Source: Trinickia terrae (GTDB lineage: Bacteria > Pseudomonadota > Gammaproteobacteria > Burkholderiales > Burkholderiaceae). From it: DNA of 64,000 bases. Below are positions 53,446-63,156 of this stretch, one piece after another. Both the position numbers and the translations under genes were made by a program. The notes beneath the pieces were generated by a model that had not been told where the DNA came from, did no database searches, and saw only the letters and a program-made list of their open reading frames with translations. Positions within the stretch are counted from its first letter, which is position 1. Each line of letters starts with the position of its first letter. The DNA lies in the NCBI RefSeq assembly GCF_005144415.1, contig NZ_SWJE01000010.1:248001-312000 (forward strand), in the 5' to 3' direction.

Positions 53446-54744
53446 ATGTTTCTTCCATTACTCCCATCGGGCAACCGACGGCGAGCTCTGCGCCTCGTCG
53501 CGCTCGCAGCATTCGTCCTGCACGCCGCCGGTGCTGCCTGGGCGCAAGGCACTGGCATGACGCTGGACGAGGCACTGCAGGTCGCGGAAAGCCGCTCGTC
53601 GTCCATTCAGGCGTCGCAAGCAGCAGTTCGTGGAGATTCGGCCGTCGTCGTCAAAGCGGGACAGCTGCCCAATCCCACGTTGAAGCTGAGTGTCGAAGAC
53701 CTCCCAATCAACGGACCTCAAGCCTTTACGATTGGCCGGGACGACTTCACGATGCGCGGCATCGGCATCGAACAGGAGTGGGTCTCACCATCGAAGCGCC
53801 GCCTGCGCACCGTGCTCGCCAATCGCACAGTCGACCAGGACAGGTCAACTTACCTTGAAAAGCTCGCCGGGGTCAGGCAGCAAACCGCCATGGCGTGGCT
53901 CAATGCCGTCTACGCGAAGAAGGCGGTTGCGCTGGACAAGGCGCTGGCCGACCACCTGAACGGTGAACTTGCTGCCCGTCAGGCGTCATACCGCGGTGCG
54001 CAAGGCACTGCGTCGGATATCGCCCAGGCGCGCCTCGCGCTCGGCAATGCCCGCGACGCGCTGATCGACGCGCAGCAGGATGAAAAAGCCGCGCTGATCG
54101 AACTGTCACGCTGGACCGCTGCCGGCAACGTGCTGCATGTCGCCGACGAGCCGCCGTCTCTCGAATCGCAGGTACCCGGCATGGGCGCCGAGCAGCTCGC
54201 TCAGGTTCATCCGGCTCTCATTGCCGGGCGCGCGGCCATTTCGGTTGCCGATGCGGCGACCGAGGTCGCCCGCAGCGACAGGAGCCCCAACTGGACGTGG
54301 GGGCTGACCTATTTCAAGCGGGGCGGCAATTTCTCCGATTACGTGTCCTTCGGCGTGTCGATTCCGTTGCCGATCAACCGGAAAAATCTCGAAGACCGCG
54401 ACCTCGAGCAGAAGTCGGAAATGGGCACGCAGGCACGGCTCAATTACGAAGACACCGAGCGGCAGGTGATGGCAGATATCCAGAGTCTCGCGGCAAAGCT
54501 GGCGAGCGGGCGCGAGCGACTCGCCAATCTGCAGCAGACCGTCCTGCCCGCTGCCGAACAGAAAGTGCAACTGGCCAACGCGGCCTACCGGTCCGGCGCC
54601 GGCACGCTCGCCGACGCTTTTGAAGCGCGGCACATGCAGCTCGAAACGCAGCTTCAGGTGCTCAATGTCGAACGGCAGGTGTCGCTCATCTGGGCAGGAC
54701 TCGAGTACCAGGTCTTGCCGCCCGACATGATCGCCAGTCAATGA
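53446..54744 (+). CDS. cusC: Outer membrane efflux protein of the Cu/Ag RND pump (CusC/CzcC-like)
   Basis: A 432-residue TolC-family protein. Signal peptide ends near AAGAAWAQG. Two outer-membrane efflux repeats are seen, LDEALQVAESRSSSIQASQAAVRG and the second from EQLAQVHPALIAGRAAISVADA, with a long coiled coil (RQVMADIQSLAAKLASGRERLANLQQ). It forms the outer channel of a tripartite pump. The next gene overlaps by four bases (ATGA). Confidence 0.9.
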   Translation: MFLPLLPSGNRRRALRLVALAAFVLHAAGAAWAQGTGMTLDEALQVAESRSSSIQASQAAVRGDSAVVVKAGQLPNPTLKLSVEDLPINGPQAFTIGRDDFTMRGIGIEQEWVSPSKRRLRTVLANRTVDQDRSTYLEKLAGVRQQTAMAWLNAVYAKKAVALDKALADHLNGELAARQASYRGAQGTASDIAQARLALGNARDALIDAQQDEKAALIELSRWTAAGNVLHVADEPPSLESQVPGMGAEQLAQVHPALIAGRAAISVADAATEVARSDRSPNWTWGLTYFKRGGNFSDYVSFGVSIPLPINRKNLEDRDLEQKSEMGTQARLNYEDTERQVMADIQSLAAKLASGRERLANLQQTVLPAAEQKVQLANAAYRSGAGTLADAFEARHMQLETQLQVLNVERQVSLIWAGLEYQVLPPDMIASQ

Positions 54745-56132
54745 GGACGAGAATGAACATGAAACGAATCGTACAGGCTGTCGCGTCGGTATTCGCAGGC
54801 GCGGCACTGCTTGCAGCAGGCTATGTCGCTGGCACTCATCGCGCTCCGGCGGCGAACCCCGGGTCAGCGGTCGCCTCGGCGTCCGCTTCTGCCACGGGCG
54901 GCAAGATCGACCCGAAGACGGGCAAAAAGGTGCTCTATTGGCACGACCCGATGGTCCCGGCACAGCACTTCGACAAGCCGGGCAAGTCGCCTTTCATGGA
55001 TATGCAGCTGGAGCCCGTCTATGCGGACGAAGGTGGCGGCGCCACCGGCATCAAGGTTGACCCGGGCCTTCAGCAGAACCTCGGCATCCGCTACGCGACG
55101 GTGCGTCGGCAGGAAACGTCGGATGGGTTCGATGCCGTCGGCACCACGCAGTTCGACGAATCGCAGTCAGACGTCGTGCAGTCGCGCGTCACGGGCTACA
55201 TCGACCACCTTTACGCCAGCGCGCCAATGCAGCGGATTGCGAAGGGCGCGCCAATTGCGTCCCTGTTCGTCCCGGACTGGCTGGCGCCGCAGGAAGAATA
55301 CCTTTCGCTCAAGCGCGGCGGCATGGATATGGGGTTGCTGGAAGCGTCGCGGGCACGAATGCGCGCCATGTCGATTCCCGACAGTGTCATCGCCGGTCTC
55401 GACCGAACCGGCAAGGCGCAGACGCATATCGTGTTGGTGTCGCTGGAGAACGGCGTCATCAGCGAACTGAACGTGCGCGACGGCGCGATGGTGACGCCTG
55501 GCCAGACGCTTGCGAAGGTCGCGGGCCTTTCGAAGCTGTGGCTCATCGTCGAAATCCCCGAGGCGCTGGCACTGAGCGCGCGGCCCGGCATGACGGTGGA
55601 TGCGACGTTCGCGGGTGACCCGGCACAGCACTTCACGGGCCAGATTCGCGAAATCCTGCCCGGCATCAGCACCGGCAGCCGCACGCTGCAGGCACGCCTC
55701 GAAATCGACAACACCGCGCTGAAGCTCACGCCCGGCATGCTGATGCGTGTGCGCGTCAGCGGACAGAAGGCGGTTTCGCGTCTGCTCGTGCCGTCCGAGG
55801 CGGTCATCACGACGGGCAAACGCTCCATCGTCATCGTCAAGAACGGCGACGGCCGCCTGCAGCCCGTTACGGTCACGGTGGGCAACGATGTCGGCAACGA
55901 AACCGAGGTGTTGAGCGGCCTGAACGATGGCGACACGGTCGTTGCTTCCGGCCAGTTCCTCATCGATTCCGAAGCCAGCCTGAAATCGGTTTTGCCGAGG
56001 CTCGAAAGTGGCTCGGCGCCGGGGGCGACCGGTTCCGCCTCCACGACCGTTTCCGCGTCAGCCCCTGTCGCTGCCGCGACCCGGACGTATGAGACCACGG
56101 GGAAGGTCGAACCCGTCGGAGGCGCCAAATGA
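54741..56132 (+). CDS. cusB: RND periplasmic adaptor CusB
   Basis: A 463-residue membrane-fusion protein. A start at 54753 (RBS GAGGACGAG) is also possible. A hydrophobic N-terminus is followed by a metal-binding segment [15 protein letters not shown] and [13 protein letters not shown], typical of CusB/heavy-metal adaptors. Then come the lipoyl/hairpin halves ([35 protein letters not shown]) and beta-barrel. It links CusA with CusC. The 3' end overlaps cusA by four bases. The C-terminal 40 residues are Ala/Thr-rich. Confidence 0.92.
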   Translation: MRTRMNMKRIVQAVASVFAGAALLAAGYVAGTHRAPAANPGSAVASASASATGGKIDPKTGKKVLYWHDPMVPAQHFDKPGKSPFMDMQLEPVYADEGGGATGIKVDPGLQQNLGIRYATVRRQETSDGFDAVGTTQFDESQSDVVQSRVTGYIDHLYASAPMQRIAKGAPIASLFVPDWLAPQEEYLSLKRGGMDMGLLEASRARMRAMSIPDSVIAGLDRTGKAQTHIVLVSLENGVISELNVRDGAMVTPGQTLAKVAGLSKLWLIVEIPEALALSARPGMTVDATFAGDPAQHFTGQIREILPGISTGSRTLQARLEIDNTALKLTPGMLMRVRVSGQKAVSRLLVPSEAVITTGKRSIVIVKNGDGRLQPVTVTVGNDVGNETEVLSGLNDGDTVVASGQFLIDSEASLKSVLPRLESGSAPGATGSASTTVSASAPVAAATRTYETTGKVEPVGGAK

Positions 56133-59100
56133 TTGCCCGGCTCATCCGCTGGTCCATTCACAACCGGTTCCTCGTGCTGCTCGCGACGGTGCTCGTCACG
56201 GCGTGGGGCGCGTATTCGGTCACGCAAACGCCGCTCGATGCGCTGCCCGACCTCTCCGATACCCAGGTCATCATCAAAGCCTCTTACCCGGGCAAGGCTC
56301 CCCAGGTCATCGAAGACCAGGTCACGTATCCGCTCACGACGACACTGCTCGGCGTGCCAGGCGCGAAAACCATCCGCGCGTACTCGTCGTTCGGCGATGC
56401 CTTCGTCTACGTGCTGTTCGACGACAAGACCGACCAGTATTGGGCGCGCTCGCGCGTGCTCGAATACCTGAACCAGGTGCAAAGCCGCCTGCCGCAGGGT
56501 GCGGCGGTCTCGCTCGGACCGGATGCAACCGGCGTCGGCTGGGTGTACGAGTACGCGCTCGTCGACAAGACCGGGCAACACGACCTTGGCCAGTTGCGCG
56601 CGCTGAACGACTGGTTCCTGAAGTTCGAGCTGAAGTCGGTCCCGGACGTCTCCGAGGTCGCCAGCATCGGCGGCATGGTGCGCCAGTACCAAGTCGTGCT
56701 CGACCCGGACAAGCTGCGCGCCTACGGCATCACGCCGACTGCGGTCGCGGACGCACTCGGCAAGGCGAACCAGGAATCGGGCGGCTCGGTTGTCGAGCTG
56801 GCCGAGTCCGAGTACATGGTGCGCTCATCCGGCTACCTGCATACGCTCGACGATTTCCGCAACATCGTGCTGCGTACGAACGAGGCCGGCACGCCGGTGC
56901 TGCTCGGCGATGTGGCGCGCATTCAGATCGGGCCGGAGATGCGCCGAGGCATCGCCGAGCTGAACGGCGAAGGCGAAGTCGCCGGCGGCGTCATCGTGAT
57001 GCGCTCCGGCAAGAACGCGCTTACCACCATCGAAGCTGTCAAGGCCAAGCTGGCGGACCTCAAGCGCTCTTTGCCGCCCGGCGTCGAAGTGGTCACGGCC
57101 TACGACCGCTCGCAACTCATCGAGCGCGCAGTGGACAACCTGAAGGACAAGCTCATCGAGGAGTTCATCGTCGTCGGCATTGTCTGCGCGGTGTTCCTGT
57201 TCCATCTGCGCAGTGCATTCGTCGCCATTCTGTCGCTGCCGCTCGGTGTGCTGGCTGCGTTCATCGTCATGCGCTACCAGGGGGTGAACGCGAACCTGAT
57301 GTCGCTGGGCGGCATTGCGATTGCCATCGGCGCGATGATCGACGCGGCCATCGTGATGATAGAGAACGCGCACAAGCACCTGGAGGCGTTCGAGCACGAG
57401 TTTCCCAACACACGGATGACGACCGCCCAGCGCTGGGAGCTGATCGCCACATCTGCCGCCGAGGTGGGCCCCGCGTTGTTCTTCTCGCTGCTCATCATCA
57501 CGCTGTCGTTCATTCCGGTGTTTTCGCTGGAAGGACAGGAAGGCAAGCTGTTTTCGCCGCTGGCGTTTACGAAGACGTACACAATCGCAGCAGCAGCCGG
57601 CCTGTCCGTGACGCTCGTGCCGGTGCTGATGGGCTATCTCATCCGCGGCCGGATTCCGCACGAGAACGCCAATCCCATCAACCGTGTGCTGATTCGGCTG
57701 TACAAGCCACTACTCGAGGCAACGCTTCGCCGCCCATGGGTTGTGATCGGGCTCGCCGCGGTTGCGCTGGCTGTCACGATCGTTCCGGTTTCCCGTCTCG
57801 GTGGGGAATTCCTGCCGCCGCTCGATGAGGGCGACCTGCTGTACATGCCGACCGCATTGCCCGGCATCTCGGCCGAAAAGGCGAGCGAGCTGCTGCAGCA
57901 GACCGACAGGCTCATCAAGACGGTGCCCGAGGTCGCGTCGGTGTTCGGCAAGTCCGGGCGCGCCGACACGGCCACCGACCCCGCACCGCTCGAGATGTTC
58001 GAGACCACGATTCAGTTCAGGCCGCGCAGCCAGTGGCGGCCGGGCATGACACCGGAAAAGCTGGTCGACGAACTGGATCGGACAGTCAAGGTGCCAGGGC
58101 TCTCGAACGTCTGGGTGCCGCCCATCCGCAACCGCCTCGATATGCTGTCGACGGGCATCAAAACCCCGGTCGGGGTCAAGATTTCCGGGCCGGACCTGAC
58201 ACAAATCGACCGCATCGCGACGCAGGTTGAAACGGCAGTGAAAGGCGTGCCCGGCGTGACATCGGCGCTCGCGGAACGGCTGAACGGCGGCCGGTATATC
58301 GACGTGGACCTCGACCGGCTCGCCGCGGCGCGCTACGGGCTTTCGGTCGCCGATGTTCAATCGATCGTGTCTTCAGCGGTGGGAGGAGAAGACGTCGGCG
58401 AGGTGATTGCGGGCCGCGAGCGCTTTCCCATCAACATCCGCTATCCGCGTGAAATCCGCGACTCGCTCGAGAAGTTGCGGCAGTTGCCGGTCGTCACGGA
58501 CCGGGGGGCGCAAATCCAGCTCGGCGACGTCGCACACATCACGATTGCCGACGGTCCGCCGATGATTCGCAGCGAAAATGCCCGGCTGTCCGGGTACGTC
58601 TACGTCGACATCCGGAACACGGACCTGCAGTCGGCGGTGAAGACGATGCAAAAGGCCGTGGCCCAGCAGGTTCAACTGCCGCCGGGCTACTCGATTGCGT
58701 GGTCGGGCCAGTTCGAGTATTTGGAGCGAGCGGCGGCGAAGCTGCGGGCGGTCATTCCCGTGACGCTCGTCGTCATTTTCGTGCTGCTGTTCCTCACGTT
58801 CAATTCGGCGGCCGATGCGCTGTTGCTGATGTCCACCGTCCCGTTCGCATTGGTGGGCGGCTTATGGTTCATCTGGATGCTGGGCCATGCCGTGTCGGTC
58901 GCGACATCGGTGGGATTCATTGCACTCGCGGGCGTGGCGGCCGAGTTCGGCGTCGTGATGCTGCTGTACCTGAAGGGCGCGCTCAATCGCCGCCTGGAGG
59001 ACGGCGAGCCGCTGACCGAGACGCTACTCGTCGATGCAATACGCGAAGGCGCTGTTTTGCGCGTGCGACCGAAGGCGATGACGGTGGCCGTCGTGCTCGC

Positions 59101-59335
59101 CGGCCTCATCCCCATCATGGTCGGACACGGCGCCGGGTCCGAAGTGATGCAGCGCATCGCCGCACCGATGGTCGGCGGCATGGTCACGGCGCCGCTCCTT
59201 TCGATGTTCGTGATTCCCGCCGCGTGGTTCCTGTTGCAGCGCCGTCGCGCGCGGCAGGCCAGCGCTGCCCGCTTTCCTCATGCAGTACCTTCCGGCGCGA
59301 GCGTGCCATCTACCGAAACTGGAGAAATACAATGA
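56129..59335 (+). CDS. cusA: Cu(I)/Ag(I) RND efflux pump CusA
   Basis: A 1068-residue inner-membrane RND transporter with 12 helices and two large periplasmic loops. Helix 4 reads [20 protein letters not shown], the signature of the Cu/Ag-exporting HME4 group rather than Zn/Co/Cd CzcA. Start ([25 protein letters not shown]) and porter domains are complete. It extrudes Cu+ and Ag+ with proton energy through CusB/CusC. With copA broken in this window, it is probably the main exporter of the locus. Confidence 0.94.
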   Translation: MIARLIRWSIHNRFLVLLATVLVTAWGAYSVTQTPLDALPDLSDTQVIIKASYPGKAPQVIEDQVTYPLTTTLLGVPGAKTIRAYSSFGDAFVYVLFDDKTDQYWARSRVLEYLNQVQSRLPQGAAVSLGPDATGVGWVYEYALVDKTGQHDLGQLRALNDWFLKFELKSVPDVSEVASIGGMVRQYQVVLDPDKLRAYGITPTAVADALGKANQESGGSVVELAESEYMVRSSGYLHTLDDFRNIVLRTNEAGTPVLLGDVARIQIGPEMRRGIAELNGEGEVAGGVIVMRSGKNALTTIEAVKAKLADLKRSLPPGVEVVTAYDRSQLIERAVDNLKDKLIEEFIVVGIVCAVFLFHLRSAFVAILSLPLGVLAAFIVMRYQGVNANLMSLGGIAIAIGAMIDAAIVMIENAHKHLEAFEHEFPNTRMTTAQRWELIATSAAEVGPALFFSLLIITLSFIPVFSLEGQEGKLFSPLAFTKTYTIAAAAGLSVTLVPVLMGYLIRGRIPHENANPINRVLIRLYKPLLEATLRRPWVVIGLAAVALAVTIVPVSRLGGEFLPPLDEGDLLYMPTALPGISAEKASELLQQTDRLIKTVPEVASVFGKSGRADTATDPAPLEMFETTIQFRPRSQWRPGMTPEKLVDELDRTVKVPGLSNVWVPPIRNRLDMLSTGIKTPVGVKISGPDLTQIDRIATQVETAVKGVPGVTSALAERLNGGRYIDVDLDRLAAARYGLSVADVQSIVSSAVGGEDVGEVIAGRERFPINIRYPREIRDSLEKLRQLPVVTDRGAQIQLGDVAHITIADGPPMIRSENARLSGYVYVDIRNTDLQSAVKTMQKAVAQQVQLPPGYSIAWSGQFEYLERAAAKLRAVIPVTLVVIFVLLFLTFNSAADALLLMSTVPFALVGGLWFIWMLGHAVSVATSVGFIALAGVAAEFGVVMLLYLKGALNRRLEDGEPLTETLLVDAIREGAVLRVRPKAMTVAVVLAGLIPIMVGHGAGSEVMQRIAAPMVGGMVTAPLLSMFVIPAAWFLLQRRRARQASAARFPHAVPSGASVPSTETGEIQ

Positions 59336-59682
59336 AGAAACTGATTGTTGCGTCTGCTGTACTTGCAGCTCTCTTTGCCGCCCCCGCATTCGCCGGTGAC
59401 GATATGGCAGGCATGAGCATGTCCGCGAAGCCTTCGGCCGCCAAGGTCTCGTCCAACACCGCACTGACCGATGCGGAAGTCAAAAAGGTGGACGCAGCGA
59501 GCGGCATGGTCACGCTGAAGCACGGAGCACTGGAGAACGTCGGCATGCCGCCGATGACGATGGCATTCAAGGCGAAGGACGCCGCGATGGTCAAGAAGGT
59601 CAAGGAAGGTGACAAGGTCAAGGTCCGTGTCGAAAACGTCAACGGCACACTGACGATTGTGAAACTGGAAAAACAGTCTTGA
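59332..59682 (+). CDS. cusF: CusF-like periplasmic copper chaperone
   Basis: A 116-residue protein. Signal peptide [21 protein letters not shown]; a short Met-rich start (MAGMSMSAK); then the CusF barrel. Ligand region [14 protein letters not shown] gives H64, M75 and M77 equivalent to E. coli H36, M47, M49. The Trp that covers the metal in E. coli (W44) is replaced by M72. It hands Cu/Ag to CusB. The ATG overlaps the cusA stop by four bases. Confidence 0.9.
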   Translation: MKKLIVASAVLAALFAAPAFAGDDMAGMSMSAKPSAAKVSSNTALTDAEVKKVDAASGMVTLKHGALENVGMPPMTMAFKAKDAAMVKKVKEGDKVKVRVENVNGTLTIVKLEKQS

Positions 59683-59694
59683 CGAGGTACTGAT

Positions 59695-59738
59695 ACCGGA
59701 CTCCGGGCGCACCGTTCGTGGTAAGCCTGGAGTCCGGT
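59695..59738. repeat. Inverted repeat between cusF and dsbD
   Basis: ACCGGACTCC (59695-59704) and GGAGTCCGGT (59729-59738) are exact inverted copies separated by 24 bases. The structure starts 12 bases past the cusF stop and ends 18 bases before the dsbD ATG. It may be a partial terminator, a processing site or an operator setting lower expression of dsbD. Confidence 0.55.
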
Positions 59739-59756
59739 CTGCCAGAGAGGCGAGCG

Positions 59757-61631
59757 ATGCAAACAACGCCAATCAACGCCCAGCGAGGCTTATGCCGCCT
59801 GAAGGACACGCTCAACGGTGCATTGTGCGCCGCACTCGGCTTGCTGCTCCTTCTCACGTCACTGGCCGCCCACGCGGTCAACGCGTCCGACCTGCTCCCG
59901 CCTGAACAGGCGTTCCCGTTGAAGGTCGCGCTGAGCGCGCCGCAGCTGCTCACGCTCGATTTCGGAACGCCCCCCGGCTATTACCTCTATCGGGACAGGT
60001 TCAGCTTTGCGGTTGACGGCACGTCGATAAAGCCGGACCAGATGCCCCCCGGGGAACTAAAAAGTGACCCGACGTTTGGCACGGTCACGGTCTATCACCG
60101 ACCGGTACAAATCCGTATTCCTTTGCCGCGTCCCATAGCGAGCGGCATCGTGCTGTCCGTCACATCGCAGGGTTGCGCAGACCTGGGCGTTTGCTATCCG
60201 CCGCAGACGCGAAGCTATCGCGTGGCGGCCGACGGCGCTGTCACGTCCGTCGCGACGGGAAGCAACGCTCCGGCGGGCATGGCCGAATTTCCGGGCACTG
60301 GCGAAACCCGGTCGTCCACTGGGCTTGGCATCGACCTGCACCCCGCGAACGGCATTTCCTTGCCCGAGCTGCTGGGTTTTCTGTTCGCCGGCGTGTTGAT
60401 GGCAGGCACCGTGTGCATGTATCCGCTCATTCCCATTGTGACTGCGGTTATCGGGGGAACGCGGGAGCGGTCGTCCCTGTGGAGAGGCTTCGCGCTGTCG
60501 CTCGCTTATGTGCAAGGGCTGGCCATCGCCTACGCGGTGGCCGGCACCATTGCGGCGCTCATCGGCATCCCGTTGGTGGCGGTGACACAAACGCCTTGGG
60601 TTCTGGCCGGCTTCGGCCTGCTCATGGCCATCCTTGCGCTCGGGATGTTCGGCGTGTTCAGGCTGCAGCTGCCGACGAGCTGGCAAACGCGACTTACGGA
60701 CTGGAGCAACCATTTGCCCGGCGGCCGGATTGTTCCGGTGTTCGTGATGGGCACGCTGTCCGCGCTGATTGTCGGACCGTGTTCGACGCCCGTGCTGGCC
60801 GGCGCGTTGCTCTACATCGCGAACAGTCACGACGTTCTCGGCGGAGCGCTCGCGCTGTACGTGATGGCCATTGGAATCGGGCTCCCGCTGCTGGTGGTCG
60901 GTACGCTCGGCGCACACGCGCTGCCGAAGTCAGGCCGGTGGATGGTGGCGATTCAGAACACACTGGGTGTCATGCTGCTTGCGGCCGCATTGTGGTTCGT
61001 CTACTCGCTGCTGCCGGGCTGGCTGCTGATGACACTGGTCGCGCTGTTGCTCACCAGCTGCGGCATGATGCTCAGAGCCATTGATCCGCTGGCGCCCGAT
61101 GCGCCGGGTATGTCCCGAGTGGGCAAGGCGCTTGGCATATTGCTGCTGGTCGCCGGCATCGCCGAGTTCATCGGTGTCGCGTCCGGCAACTTCGACGTGC
61201 TGGAGCCGCTCGGTGGCGTGATGCGAGCGTCGTCGCCGGCGAGCAGCAGCGCGGACGGGAAATCGGCCGCGCGGTTCACGGCGATACGGTCGAACGCCGG
61301 ACTGGACCAGGCGCTCAAGGCAGCGAGCGGGCAGCCTGTGATGGTCGATTTCTATGCGGACTGGTGCATCAGCTGCAAGGAACTCGAGCGCTTCACCTTT
61401 AGCGACCCGCGAGTGGTCAGCGAATTTGCACACTGGACGCTGCTGCGCATCGACGTGACGAAGAACACAGCGGAGGACACTGCGATGCTGCGTCGCTTTG
61501 GACTCTTTGGACCGCCGGCGCTGATTTTCTACGACCGAAACGGCAAACAGCAGGAGGATGCGCAGCTGGTGGGATTTGTTGGGGCCGACACGTTTCTCGC
61601 GCATCTCAGGCGATGGGGCGGCGGGTCATGA
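59757..61631 (+). CDS. dsbD: Thiol:disulfide interchange protein DsbD
   Basis: From ATG 59757 the protein has 624 residues: signal sequence, an N-terminal DsbD-alpha domain (TSQGCADLGVCYPPQ, both redox cysteines), eight membrane helices (AGTVCMYPLIPIVTAV and VGPCSTPVLAGAL each with one Cys), and a C-terminal thioredoxin domain FYADWCISCKE (C537, C540). It carries electrons from cytoplasmic thioredoxin to periplasmic thiols. In a copper locus it likely repairs disulfides scrambled by copper or keeps Cys-containing copper proteins reduced. Confidence 0.92.
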   Translation: MQTTPINAQRGLCRLKDTLNGALCAALGLLLLLTSLAAHAVNASDLLPPEQAFPLKVALSAPQLLTLDFGTPPGYYLYRDRFSFAVDGTSIKPDQMPPGELKSDPTFGTVTVYHRPVQIRIPLPRPIASGIVLSVTSQGCADLGVCYPPQTRSYRVAADGAVTSVATGSNAPAGMAEFPGTGETRSSTGLGIDLHPANGISLPELLGFLFAGVLMAGTVCMYPLIPIVTAVIGGTRERSSLWRGFALSLAYVQGLAIAYAVAGTIAALIGIPLVAVTQTPWVLAGFGLLMAILALGMFGVFRLQLPTSWQTRLTDWSNHLPGGRIVPVFVMGTLSALIVGPCSTPVLAGALLYIANSHDVLGGALALYVMAIGIGLPLLVVGTLGAHALPKSGRWMVAIQNTLGVMLLAAALWFVYSLLPGWLLMTLVALLLTSCGMMLRAIDPLAPDAPGMSRVGKALGILLLVAGIAEFIGVASGNFDVLEPLGGVMRASSPASSSADGKSAARFTAIRSNAGLDQALKAASGQPVMVDFYADWCISCKELERFTFSDPRVVSEFAHWTLLRIDVTKNTAEDTAMLRRFGLFGPPALIFYDRNGKQQEDAQLVGFVGADTFLAHLRRWGGGS

Positions 61632-61784
61632 TCAGACATGCAGACCACGACCGGAAGGCGGCCGGTGCGAAGTGGACGGGCACATCTTCAGCAACGCACC
61701 GCCCCGATGGCAGGAGATGGCGCCTGCCGGCGCTGACCCAGCGGTATCGCTACGATGCCATCCCACAGCCAACAGGAGCAGGCC

Positions 61785-62102
61785 ATGGAAATCAAATGCG
61801 TCGTCGCGATCGTCCGGTCCGACGTGCTGGAAACGCTGGAGAGGAGACTCGGCGCGATTCACATCCATGGTGTCACGGTCAGCAGGGTCAAGGGGTTCGG
61901 CGGACACCCGAACCTCTTTTCGAATGACTGGACGACCGAGCACATCAAGATCGAGATATTTACCCAGGAGCCGAATGTCGACGCGCTGGTCAAAGAGATC
62001 ATGGACATCACGCACACGGGCGCGGGCGGAGGTGGCGTGATCGCGGTGCTTCCGGTCGAACGGTTTTTCCGCGTTAGTACACTATCCAAGGCGATCCCTT
62101 GA
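61785..62102 (+). CDS. PII-family protein of the metal-efflux-linked (PII-NG) type
   Basis: A 105-residue PII-fold protein: IKCVVAIVRSDVLETLERRL, VTVSRVKGFGGHPNLFSNDWTTEHIKIEIF, and GGGGVIAVLPVERFF. The T-loop is short and lacks the uridylylated Tyr region of GlnB/GlnK. A separate PII group (PII-NG) is known to be encoded next to heavy-metal RND pumps, which fits the cus operon just upstream. It may sense a nucleotide or metabolite and tune efflux, but no target is known. Confidence 0.83.
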   Translation: MEIKCVVAIVRSDVLETLERRLGAIHIHGVTVSRVKGFGGHPNLFSNDWTTEHIKIEIFTQEPNVDALVKEIMDITHTGAGGGGVIAVLPVERFFRVSTLSKAIP

Positions 62103-62294
62103 GTTGCGAGCCAGTCCTCAGCTTTGAACGAACCGCCGTGACGAACTGGACTGATCGTTCACACAAAGATTCTGACTGCGGCTTGATGCGCAACTATCTG
62201 ATCGAGATGCAACGAAGAGGCGCGCACCCGTTATTCGCGGCTGCGCTCCCCGGACGCGAAGCGCAAACAGTGGAAGGTGATCAGGAGTGAAATC

Positions 62295-62606
62295 ATGAAA
62301 TCGTGCCGCCGTAGTTTCATGCTCACTGTCGTGGGCGTTGCGTCGTCGCTCATGCTGCCGTACGAAGCATGGGCCGACGCCGCTCCGGTTCTGGAGTCCG
62401 ATACGAACGCGCAGGCGCTCGGTTACAGAACCGATGCAAGGAAGGTCGACCGTGCGAAGTACCCGAAGTTTCAGCCGGGGCAGGCGTGTGCGAACTGTCA
62501 GTTCTTCCAGGGCAAGGCTGGTGATGCAACGGCTCCCTGTACGATCTTTGCGGGCAAGCTGGTGAACGCGAAAGGCTGGTGCAGCGCGTACGTAAAGAAG
62601 GCATGA
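62295..62606 (+). CDS. High-potential iron-sulfur protein (HiPIP)
   Basis: A 103-residue protein with a leader (RRSFMLTVVGVASSLML) suitable for Tat export of a folded [4Fe-4S] protein. Cluster cysteines: C65, C68, C82 and C96, the HiPIP pattern, with Tyr44 upstream (ALGYRTDARKVD) as the usual cluster shield. HiPIPs shuttle electrons in the periplasm. ATG 62295 has GGAGTGAAATC upstream. Placement in a copper locus is unusual. Confidence 0.9.
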   Translation: MKSCRRSFMLTVVGVASSLMLPYEAWADAAPVLESDTNAQALGYRTDARKVDRAKYPKFQPGQACANCQFFQGKAGDATAPCTIFAGKLVNAKGWCSAYVKKA

Positions 62607-62719
62607 CGTGCCAAGTGGAGCTGTGAAGTCGTCTCCCATTGCTGCGGATGGAAGTAACGACCCGCGATTGCAATGGCCGAGGGTTGCCGCTGGACGTAAC
62701 GTTGCTGGAGTTCATCATC

Positions 62720-62980
62720 ATGAAGGCCTTTTGCTTCACAGCGGCCCTTGTTGTATTCACCGCCGGCTGCGCCTCAACCTGGTCGACCGCGAATCATCAG
62801 ACCTCCCGGCCAAGCGCGGCCAACACGGATACCTACATTCCGCACACTACCGGCGGTGCGACGCCCGGTGACTCCACCTCGAAGCCACCGAGGCTCAGCG
62901 TCGGCACCAGCTATCCCGACACGCAATTGATCCTGCCGTGGTTTCTCAATGACATCATCAACTTCGTGAACTATCGCTAG
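62720..62980 (+). CDS. Small lipoprotein of unknown function
   Basis: From ATG 62720 the product is 86 residues with a lipobox FTAGCAS (Cys17) and a Thr/Ser-rich mature chain. The end LPWFLNDIINFVNYR is amphipathic. It would be a lipid-anchored envelope protein. It follows the HiPIP by 113 bases. No family recognised. Confidence 0.72.
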   Translation: MKAFCFTAALVVFTAGCASTWSTANHQTSRPSAANTDTYIPHTTGGATPGDSTSKPPRLSVGTSYPDTQLILPWFLNDIINFVNYR

Positions 62981-63009
62981 GGCCTGTTCACGCTAATAAC
63001 AGGCCCTAG
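62977..63009 (+). terminator. Strong hairpin at the end of the copper cluster
   Basis: CTAGGGCCTGTT (62977-62988), 9-base loop, AACAGGCCCTAG (62998-63009): twelve perfect pairs. The lipoprotein stop codon TAG lies inside the left arm. No T-run follows, so termination may be weak or factor-aided. Confidence 0.65.
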
Positions 63010-63156
63010 TCTCTCGGCGACTTGCTCTTCGGCCCTGCCCGCTACCGATTCCCAGCCGGAATAACTGATTTTCCCCGCACGCCGTTCATGAGGCGGCGCC
63101 AACGCCATAAGATTCCGACCAACCCGGCTCCCGCCGCCAATGCGGCTCGTCCAATC

